Assembly (NCBI RefSeq): GCF_001411555.2
Contig: NC_049915.1
Coordinates: 15,824,640-15,888,639 of the forward strand
Source of the DNA: Juglans regia
Lineage: Eukaryota > Streptophyta > Magnoliopsida > Fagales > Juglandaceae
Reading direction: 5' to 3'
DNA: 64,000 nucleotides
A program made the position numbers and the translations under genes. Positions 55,542 through 64,000 of this stretch are shown here, piece by piece; positions within the stretch are counted from its first letter, which is position 1; the number at the start of each line of letters is the position of its first letter. The notes below the pieces were generated by a model. The model was given only the letters and a program-made list of their open reading frames with translations. It was not told the origin of the DNA and did no database searches.

Positions 55542-57925
55542 AATAGGAGTTGCTCGATTCACCCCGAGTTGTGGGATACTTACCCTAAGGCCATGGTAGA
55601 ACCATAGGAAGGCATTAGCAAAGTGGTAAAAATAAGAGTTGCTCCGATTCGCCCTGGGTTGGGGCATACTAATTCTAAGCTCATGATAGTATCATAGGAT
55701 GCCCGCGAGCAAAAAACTCCGACTTCTTATTTTTGCCACTTTGCCCTCAATTGGTTTCCAAGTAAGCGTGAGCAAAGTGGTAAAAATAGGAGTTGCTCCG
55801 ATTCACCCCGGGTTGGGGCATACTTACCCTATGGTCATGCTAGTATCATAGGATGCCCCAGAGTAAAAAACTCCAACCTCTTATTTTTGCCACTTTGCAC
55901 TCAATTGGTTTCCATGTATGCGTGGGCAAAGTGGTAAAAATAGGAGTTGCTCCGATTCGCCCTGGATTGGGGCATACTAATTCTATGGTCATGATAGTAT
56001 CATAGGATGCCCGCGAGCAAAAAACTCCGACTTCTTATTTTTGCCACTTTGCCCTCAATTGGTTTCCAAGTAAGCGTGAGCAAAGTGGTAAAAATAGGAG
56101 TTGCTCCGATTCACCCCGGGTTGGGGCATACTTACCCTATGGTCATGCTAGTACCATAGGATGCCCCAGAGTAAAAAACTCCAACCTCTTATTTTTGGCA
56201 CTTTGCACTCAATTGGTTTCCATGTAAGCGTGGGCAAAGTGGTAAAAATAGGAGTTGCTTCGATTCACCGCGGGTTGGGGCCTACCTACCCTAAGGTCAT
56301 GGTAGTACCATAGTATGCCCGCGAGCAAAAAACTTCAACCTCTTATTTTTGCCACAATGCCCTCAATTGGTTTCCTACATAACATGGCCAAAGTGGTAAA
56401 AATAAGAGTTGTGCCGATTCGCCTCAGGTTGGGGCATACTTACCCTTTGGTCATGGTGGTACCATAGGAAGGCCACGAGCAGGAAACAACAATCTCTTAT
56501 TTTTGCCACTTTGCTCTCAAATCTTTTCTAACTAAGCGTGGGCAAAGAGGTAAAAATCTGAGTTGCTCCGATTCACCCCAGGATGGGGCATACTGACCCT
56601 AAGGTCATGGTAGTACCATACGATGCCCGCGAGCAAAAAACTCCGACCTCTTGTTTTTGCCCCTTTGCCCTCAATTGGTTTCCATGTAAGCGTGGGCAAA
56701 AGTAGTAAAAATAGGAGTTGCTCCGATTCAAGCCTTGTGGGTCATACTTACCCTATGGTCATGCTAGTACCATAGGATGCCCCAGAGTAAAAAACTCCAA
56801 CCTCTTATTTTTGCCACTTTGCAGTCAACTGGTTTCCATGTAAGCATGGGCAAAGTGGTAAAAATCAGACATGCTCCGATTCACCGCGGGTTGGGGAGTA
56901 CGTACCCTATGGTCATGGTAGTACCATAGAAAGGCCGCGAGCAGGAAACAACAACCTTTTATTCTTGCCACGTTGCCTTCAAATCGTTTCTAACTAAGCG
57001 TAGGCAAAGTGGTAAAAATAAGAGTTGCGGCAATTCTCCCCGAGTTGGGGCATACTTACCCTTAGGTCATGGTAGTATACCATAGGATGCCCCAGAGCAA
57101 AAAACTCAAACTTCTTATTTTTGCCACTTCGCACACAATTGGTTTCCAAGTAAGCGTGGGCGAAGTGGTAGAAATAAGAGTTGCTCCGATTCAACCCGGG
57201 TTGTGGCATACTTACCCTAAGGTCATGGTAGCACCATAGGATGCCCGCGAGCAAAAAACTTCAACCTCTTATTTTTGCCACATTGCCCTCAAATTGTTTC
57301 CTACATAACATGGCCAAAGTGGTAAAAATAAGAGTTGCTCCGATTTGCCTCGGCTTAGGGCATACTTACCCTTTAGTCATGGTAGTACCATAGGAAGGCC
57401 GCAAGCAGGAAAGAACAACCTCTTATTTTTGCCACTTTCCCTCAAATCGTTTATAACTAAGCGAGGGCAAAGTGGTAAAAATAGGAGTTGCTCCAATTCA
57501 CCCCGGGTTGGGGCATACTTACCCTAAGGTCACGGTAGTACCATTGGATGCCCCAGAGCAAAAAACTCAAACCTCTTATTTTTGCCACTTTGCCCCCAAT
57601 TGATTTCCATGTAAGCGTGGGCAAAGTGGTAAAAATAAGAGTTGCTCCGATTCATCCCGGGTTGGGGCGTACCTACCCTATGGTCATGGTAGTACCATAG
57701 GAAGGCCGCGAGAAGGGAACAACAATCTCTTATTTTTGCCACTCTGCCCTCAAATCGTTTCTAACTAAGCGTGGCTAAAGTGGTAAAAATAGGAGTTGCT
57801 CCGATTCACCTCCGTTTGGGGCATACCCATCCTAAGGTCATGGTAGTACCATAGGATGCCCACGAGCAAAAATCTCCAACCTCTTATTTTTTCCACTTTG
57901 CCCTCAAGTTGTTTCCATGTAAGCA
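55542..57925 (+). repeat. 154-bp satellite array, about 15.5 monomers
   Basis: The anchor GCAAAGTGG recurs at 55772, 55926, 56080 and 56234, a period of exactly 154 bp; later units vary slightly. Neighbouring monomers alternate at the start (CCCGCGAGCAAAAAACTCC against CCCCAGAGTAAAAAACTCC), suggesting a 308-bp dimer. Each monomer is an inverted repeat: GCAAAGTGGTAAAAATAGG pairs with TTATTTTTGCCACTTTGC, and the centre CCTATGGT...ACCATAGG folds again. Short frames in it are not genes. Confidence 0.95.
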
Positions 57926-58268
57926 GTAACTATGAATGAAACAGCGAGATGGGGCGTACTTACCTTATGGTCAAGAGAAACTCGGAATGAATGAAAAAAA
58001 AATGGCACGTGAATCAAGGAAATTATATAAATGAAACAGTAACTACAAGACAAGATACCAACTAGAATCACCCCTTTTGATGATAAGGCTGAAGAAAAAA
58101 TCTCGGGATTTTTTTTTTTTTTTTTCACGATTTTTTTCTTTTCTTTTCCTTTCTTTTCTTTTCTTTTCTTTTTTTTTCCTTTCACCAACTGATTTGATCA
58201 CAATCAAGAATAAGCAGTTGAGAAAACCCTAACAATAACTCAAAAACCCTTGGACAAGTGATATACGG
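57926..58268 (-). other. Leader fragment after the satellite
   Basis: The first 60 bases mix leader (GTAACTATGAATGAAACAG) with a satellite piece (GATGGGGCGTACTTACC). From 57985 it is the minus-strand leader of an autonomous-type element (as at 51640-51930), cut at GTGATATACGG by the next LTR. Confidence 0.75.
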
Positions 58269-58857
58269 TGATGGGAACCAAGGTGGGCCAAGTCTTAAAG
58301 ATATGTTGCAAGTTCCAGATGGGTCAAATACAAGTTCAAGGGCTTAAACGATGAAAATTATGCTTTGATTCATTTCATCAGCTATGGAAAGGGCAACAAC
58401 ATGACTTATAGGCTTTGGACATTTGAAGGCTTTCAGTTTATTTAATTAATTTCAAGGAGCTATTTTACTTGCTTAGAATAATTGGGTTTATGCCTATGTA
58501 CAGGAATGTTGGAAACATTATTATTTTATTGAGTTACTGTAGCATCATACTGTAGCCGCGGCACTGTTCACTTAGGGGTATTTTTGGAAGATGGGTTTTA
58601 TTTTATCTAGGGTTTTAATTAGGTTTTGGTTTAAATACTCTTTGTAGTCTCATTTTCAGAACTTTATGAAATTTATGAAATTTGATGAATTTTTTCATTG
58701 TGAGTTGAGTTTTACTCCTCTTGTTCTTAATTGAACTTTTGAACTTATCAAAGGTAAATCACAACCTTTGTGGCGTTCCTCCTTGGTTTTGGTTTTCTTG
58801 GGGTGTTTTCAAATTGACTGTGGGTTCAAGGGGATTCATTCCCGCGGGTTCATATCT
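58269..58857 (+). mobile_element. Type-A LTR with internal deletion (589 bp)
   Basis: It runs from TGATGGGAACCAAGGTGGGCC to GGTTCATATCT (last base changed). About 120 bp between CGTTCCTCC and TTGGTTTTGG are missing. No matching 5-bp flank (TACGG left, ATGGA right). Confidence 0.85.
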
Positions 58858-59082
58858 ATGGACTAGAGAGCCAAAACCAAGTCAATGGATGGAGAACCTA
58901 GACCCGATGAGAACTCGTTTCAAGAACCTAGATTATATTAAAATCTAGACCCGTTGAAGAACCCGTCTCAAGAACCCAGATTACAAAGGAGGAACGCCAC
59001 AAAGGTTGTGATTTACCAGTATTTAAAGCAAAACCTAATGAAACCGTAGTCAAAATAAAACCCCCATCTTCCAAAAGTACTC
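58858..59082 (-). mobile_element. Type-A LTR fragment at the 3' end of N4
   Basis: It covers the LTR from AAAACCAAGTCAATGGATGG, with small losses near 59018, to CCATCTTCCAAAAGTA, and then joins N4 integrase sequence (CTCCTATCGTCAACTGG). Confidence 0.82.
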
Positions 59083-61395
59083 CTATCGTCAACTGGTAAA
59101 GACTTTAAATCTGAAGGAGGAATTGGATTAAGTATATAGACATTTTCAACTGGTGAAAATTTAGTAGTAGCGTGGACACTCCAATTATATGTAAACTCAA
59201 TGAACGGCAAACAATACTCCCACAAATGTTCATGAAGCACATCTAAAGTCTTCCTTGAACCAAAATGACCACTCCAATATGCAAACTCAATGAATGACAA
59301 ATGATACTCCCGCAAACGTTCATGCAGCAAGTCAATGAATGGCAAATGATACTCCCATAAACGTTCATGCAACATGTCTGAAATCTTATTTTCACCAGAA
59401 TGACCACTCCAATTACATGCAAACTCAATGAAACACAAATGATACTCCCGCAAACGTTCATGCAACACTTCAATGTATGGCAAATGATACTCCCATAAAT
59501 GTTCATGCAATACATCAATGAATGACAAATGATACTTCCACAAACGTTCGTGCAACACGTCTTTGAATGACAAATGATATTCCCACAAACATTCATGCAA
59601 CACAACAAAATTCTTCCTTATACCAAGGTTACCCAACAAACCAGCCTGTCCATCACACACAAGCAACTTACGCATAAAACTAGTAGGCACACAAAATCTA
59701 TTCTTTCTAAACAAGTACCAATCTAGTTTATAGAACTTACCAAAAGATGATTTCTCACATGTTCCATACACACTAGCAAAGTCATCATCATTAGCATGCA
59801 ATTCCTTATCATATTCAAGTCTCAACAATTTTGCATCTAAAATGTAGACAAGGATATACCTTCTTGCTAAAGCATCAACCACAAAATTTTTCATACATTG
59901 TGTGTATTTGAATACATGAAGAAAAGTCTTAATACAATCCTCTCACTTAGCATGCATTCTACTCAACAACTTACCTTGTCCCTTTAAGTGTGTCAAGGAC
60001 TCATGTTCTTCAAATAAAGGTCGGTTAGGAATTGTCGCACCTGGCACAAGATCAATGTAGTGCTCTATCCCCCTAATAGGTGGCAATCCCCTAAACACAC
60101 ATCTAGGAATCACGACCTCATATCCCTGCAACAAAGAAACAACAACACTAGGCAAAGAGTCGTTAAATTCGTTAGCATAAAAGCTGGCCTTAGCATAAAA
60201 ACTCACTTTTGTCTTTTTATTTCTCTCTACAATCTCTCTTTCTTTTTCCTCTTGTGGCTCCACTCTTTTTTCTTGACTCTCAACCACTTCTCTATTTTCT
60301 TTTTCTCTCTCCCTTTCTTTTGATCTTTCGGCCTCATTCTCTTTTTTCCTCTCACTCTCTTTGTTCTTTTCACCCTCTGTTTTTATTTCAGTCTCCTTTT
60401 TTTTTTTTTAACTCTCGACCTCACAATTGTTTTTCAACTCATTCTCTCTTTTTCTTGAGATTTCAGCCTCACCCAAATCTTTTCCCTTTGATGGTTCGGT
60501 CTTCCCCTTTGCTACAACTTGATCATTTTTGTCCCACTTTAGTTTCCAAGGAGTACTAGAAACCGAAGAATACCTTGATGTACCCTTTCCTTTTAGCCTT
60601 CTCTCCAGCTTCATAGCCATGTGCACCATGTCCTCTACCTCCTCATAATGTTGCAACTCAACTACATTGGCTATCTCCCTATTCAACTCCCTCAAAAATC
60701 TTGTCATCGTGGCCTCCCGATCCTCCACTACATTAACCCGAATCATAGCCACCTCCATCTCCTTATGGTAGTCCTCTACATTGCTAGACCCCTGTATAAG
60801 ATTTTGTAATTTTTGGTAGAGGTCTGTATAGTAGTGGCTAGGTAGAAATCTCCGCCTCATGATAGCTTTCAACTCTCTCCATGTTTCTACAGGCCTCTCA
60901 ACATTCCTCCTCCTATTAGATACTAATTGATCCCACCAAATAATCGCATAATCAGTGAACTCAATTACAGTCAACTTCACCTTCTTCTCCTCAGAGTAAT
61001 TATGACAATCAAATACCAACTCTATTTTTTTCTCCTACTCTAAATAAACTTCAGGTTCAGTTCTACCTTGGAATGATGGTATTTTCATTCTGTTGCTTCC
61101 AAGGTTCTTATCTACTCTATCTCGACCCCCTGAGTTTGCCCTAAGGCCTTTTCCATGCCTAACTCCTCTATGTCCACCCAATCCAACTTCAAATGTTAAG
61201 CCTTCCTCATCCTCACCAAACTCTCCATTCTTACACCCATTCTCAATTCTAGGCTCATGTCGCCTCCTATCTCTCTCACCTTGCAGATTTCTAATCATTG
61301 CCTCTTGATTATCCATACTTATCCCTTACTTCACCCAACACCAAGTTCAACCGCTCAAACTGTTGTTGCATGGCTTGCAACACGATTATAATATG
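59083..61395 (-). pseudogene. Family N element N4: Gag-containing, enzyme-less polyprotein
   Basis: The first 20 or so Gag residues are deleted (61380-61395). The linker is open from 61316, a TAG lies near 61035, then the gag core ([17 protein letters not shown] ... YEEVEDMVHMA) is open to about 60408. The Lys/Glu spacer and IPNRP/LFEEHESLTHLK joint are open from 60287 to a TGA at 59942 (a Trp codon elsewhere). A 293-codon frame from 59894 covers the linker, zinc-region His, seven 15-residue repeats and the VHATTKFSP joint. Same three deletions as N1-N3. Confidence 0.87.
59200..59620 (-). repeat. In-frame 45-bp repeats of N4 (seven units)
   Basis: CAATG anchors at 59471 and 59516 show the 45-bp period. 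Units encode VLHERLWEYHLPFID-like 15-mers, two followed by FAYWSGHFGSRKTLD-like segments. No stop interrupts the tract. Confidence 0.9.
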
Positions 61396-62251
61396 CTGCA
61401 CAAAAATAATGTTACTGGAAAACCTCACACACTCCCTTACGTGTTTACACTCGAATAATGGCACTCTACTCGTGTTTCACTTTTAGTGGCTTTTTCCCGA
61501 TAATCGTCTCACACTCTCTTGCGTTTTACCTCAAGAGTTTTCCCACTCAAGTTCTTTAAGAACTAATTGAACACAATCAATAGAAAACAACCTTGTTTTA
61601 TCCTAACTAGTAATTAGATCCAGGAAACAAGAACAAGAGAAACATGGAAGGAATAAAAATGACATAAGAATCAAGGAAGTTATACGGATGAAAGAGTAAC
61701 AATAAGACAGGATACCAACTTTAGTTATGTATGCAGCAGCCCCTTTGATGATAAGGTTCAATCAACAAATTTCTTTCTTTCTCATTTTTGTAACTATGTA
61801 CTAACCTCTGAATATGCTACCTTTCCTTTTCTTCTTCTTCTTCTCTCTTTTTTTTTCGAATTTTCTTTTTTTTTTTTTCTTTTCTTTTCTTTTCTTTTCA
61901 TTTTCCTTTCTTTTCTTTAATTCAATCACAAACAGCAATTACTCAATTGTGAAAATCAAACAATTGAATTCAAGCACAGAAGAATTGACAATGAAATAGA
62001 AGATAATCAATGAAACGACACACCAAGCAGTGGAAAAACTTAGAGATGTAGAAATCCTAGAATTTTGAAACCCTAGGAGATGCAAATTTCAGCCAAACCC
62101 AAAACCCTTAGAATTTCGGCAGCCTACATTTTGTTTCTATTTTTTTTTTTTTGGCAACCCTAGAACAATGGAGCTCTAGAATTAAATTAAAGGATGCTAG
62201 AATTAAAAGATAGAATCAGACCTGATTGGAAACTTTGCTCTGGATACCAAA
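61396..62251 (-). other. Leader and primer-binding site of N4
   Basis: Family leader with CACTCCCTTACGTGTTTACA, T-rich tracts (61850-61915) and AGCCAAACCC, ending in the reversed primer-binding site (CTTTGCTCTGGATACCAAA, two changes) at 62233-62251. Confidence 0.85.
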
Positions 62252-63018
62252 TGATATGAACCCGTGGGAATGAATCCCCTTGAACCCACAGTCAATTTGA
62301 AAACACCCCAAGAAATGCAAAATCAAGTCAAGGATGGAGAATCTAGACCCGATGAGAACTCGTTTCAAGAACCTATATTATATTAAAATCTAGACCCGTT
62401 GAAGAACCCGTCTCAAGAACCCAGATTACAAAGGAGGAACGCCACAAAGGTTGTGATTTACCTTTGATAAGTTCAAAAGTTCAATTAAGAACAAGAGGTG
62501 TAAAACTCAACTCACAATGAATAAATTAATCAAATTTCATAAACTTCATAAACTGATTAAAATGAGGCTCCATAGAGTATTTAAAGCAAAACCTAATAAA
62601 ACTCTAGCCAAAATAAAACCCCCATCTGCCAAAAGTGCCCCTGGATGAACAGTGTCACAGCTACAGTAACCCTAACCCTAGTTCAATAAAATAATAACTT
62701 TCCCAACATGCCCTTGCATAGGCCCCCTTAATAAACTCAATTATAATAAATTAATAAAATAAGTTCTTTAAATGAATTAAATAAGTTGAAACCCTTTAAA
62801 AGCCTTAAGCTTTCAAGTCTTGTTGTTGCCCTCTTCCGTAGCTGATCAAATGAATTAAAACTGGATCTTCATCCTTCAAGCCCCATCTTGAATGTTGGGC
62901 TCTTCTAAACTTTGTCCCAAGTGGATTTCATCAATCCTTGCATTGTCTCCTTGATCTTCTTGGCCCATCTGGAAGTTGCAAATGATCTTTAAGACTAGGC
63001 CCATCTTGGTTCCCATCA
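62252..63018 (-). mobile_element. Type-A 5' LTR of N4 (767 bp)
   Basis: It runs from TGATATGAACCCGTGGG to TTGGTTCCCATCA and follows the reversed primer-binding site. The next sequence is another partial LTR in the same orientation. Confidence 0.9.
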
Positions 63019-63312
63019 CGTTAAAGAACCCGTCTCAAGAACCCAGATTACAAAGGAGGAACGCCACAAAGGTTGTGATTTACCTTTGATAAGTTCAAAA
63101 GTTCAATTAAGAACAAGAGGAGATAAACTCAACTCAAAATAAATAAATTCATCAAATTTCATAAACTTCATTAAACTAGTTAAAATGAGGCTAGATAGAG
63201 TATTTAAAGAAAAAACTAATGAAACCCTAGCCAAAATAAACCCCCTTCTTCCAAAAGTGCCCCTGGATGAACAGTGCCATCTTTAAGACTAGACCCATCT
63301 TGGTTCCCATCA
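63019..63312 (-). mobile_element. Type-A LTR fragment with large internal deletion
   Basis: It starts at TTAAAGAACCCGTCTC, jumps near 63280 from GAACAGTGCC to ATCTTTAAGACTAG, and ends TTGGTTCCCATCA. Confidence 0.82.
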
Positions 63313-63369
63313 GGTAGTTTTCAAATTGATTGTGGGTTCATGGTATTCCTTTCCCGCGGGTTCATATCA
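63313..63369 (+). mobile_element. Type-A LTR 3'-terminal fragment
   Basis: The last 57 bp of a plus-strand LTR, ending GGTTCATATCA and followed by a primer-binding site. Its upstream part is replaced by the inverted fragment on its left. Confidence 0.82.
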
Positions 63370-64000
63370 TTTGGTATTCAAAACAAGGTTTCCAATCAGG
63401 TCTGATTCTATCTTTTAATTATTGCATCCTTTAATTTAATTCTAGGGCTTCATTGTGCTAGGGTTGCCAAAAAAAAAAAAAAAGTAGAAACAAAAAGTAG
63501 GGTTCGAAAATTATTAGAATTTTGGGTTTGGCTGAAATTTGTATCACCTAGGGTTTCAAAATTTTAGGGTTTCCTGCCTCTCTAAGTTTATCTGTTGCTT
63601 GGAGTGCCGTTCCATTGATTCTCTTCTACTTCATTGTCGTGCTTGAATTCAATTGCTTGATTTTCACAATTGAATATTGCTATTTGTGATTAAATTAGAG
63701 AAAAGAAAGGAAAAGTGAAGGTAGCATATTCAAAGTTGCTACATAGTTTCAACAAAGAAAAAGAAAGTATTTATTGATTGAGCTTTTATCATCATAGGAG
63801 CTGATTACATCTTTCTAGTTTGTATCTTGTTTTATAATTACTCTTTCCCTCGTATAATTACTCTTTCCCTCGTGTCATTTTATTCATTCATTGTTTCATT
63901 GATCTATATTACAGGTTGGAATAATACAAGATTGTATTGTCTTGATTTAGTTCAACTAGTTCTTAAAGAACTTGAGTGGGAAAACTCTTGAGGTAAAAGG
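63370..64000 (+). other. Primer-binding site and leader of a plus-strand element leaving the window
   Basis: TTTGGTATTCAAAACAAGG (mutated primer-binding site) at 63370-63388, then family leader up to CTTGAGGTAAAAGG. Gag would be expected about 100-150 bases beyond the window end. Confidence 0.8.

Noticed and set aside
56994..57742. Short frames repeated along the satellite
   Set aside because: The same peptide pattern recurs because the DNA repeats; stops and frame changes occur between units.
55542..57925. Regular spaced repeats considered as a CRISPR-like array
   Set aside because: The 154-bp units are contiguous without unique spacers, and the context is plant retrotransposon DNA; it is a satellite.

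Overview
This 64-kb window is repeat-dense nuclear DNA of a flowering plant, most likely a eudicot. The signs are plant-type Ty3/gypsy chromovirus LTR retrotransposons, an En/Spm (CACTA) transposon remnant, LINE-like tails and a 154-bp satellite. I see no intact host gene, rRNA, tRNA or CRISPR array. The species cannot be fixed from the sequence.

Region 1 (1-17031) is eroded host sequence carrying insertions. A Tekay/Del-like element (1108-8971, target-site duplication GGTTA) has LTRs of about 2.0-2.2 kb and keeps only integrase remnants. A truncated CACTA element (11478-13452) keeps five recognisable exons of a Transposase_24-like gene on the minus strand. A 2.8-kb solo LTR (13725-16517, duplication CCCTA) lies inside the second copy of a duplicated host segment (10985-11477 repeated at 13453-13724 plus 16518-16737; 1-214 repeated at 16811-17031). 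A possible terminal exon of a host gene lies at 527-615.

Region 2 (17032-64000) is almost entirely a CRM-like chromovirus family and its derivatives, nested, inverted and recombined. LTRs run from TGAT(A/G)GGAACC to GGTTCATATCA. They form two subtypes: A (about 720-800 bp) and B (836 bp at all three complete copies). Type-B LTRs flank autonomous-type elements: P1 on the plus strand (28965-37355) and A2 on the minus strand (47275-52970). A2 holds a 1,045-codon open Gag-protease-RT-partial RNase H frame. Type-A LTRs go with two deletion-derivative families. Family N (four copies) keeps the capsid-like Gag core but has lost the zinc knuckle, protease, RT/RNase H and integrase core through the same three deletions; the third junction carries an in-frame 45-bp repeat varying from 3 to 7 units. 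Family D (three copies plus a fragment) lost the Gag core, and one copy still shows the protease region. If mobile, both families would have depended on proteins from autonomous copies.

Four type-A solo LTRs have exact 5-bp duplications (GAATT, CAAAT, GATGG, GCTTG), and each lies inside CRM-derived DNA. Three small foldback elements consist of two inverted LTR 5' ends; one has its own 5-bp duplication. A 154-bp satellite, each monomer itself an inverted repeat, occurs as a 15-copy array (55542-57925) and as a shorter diverged inverted array (22154-22709). CRM-type elements beside a satellite array suggest a centromeric or pericentromeric location; this is inference.
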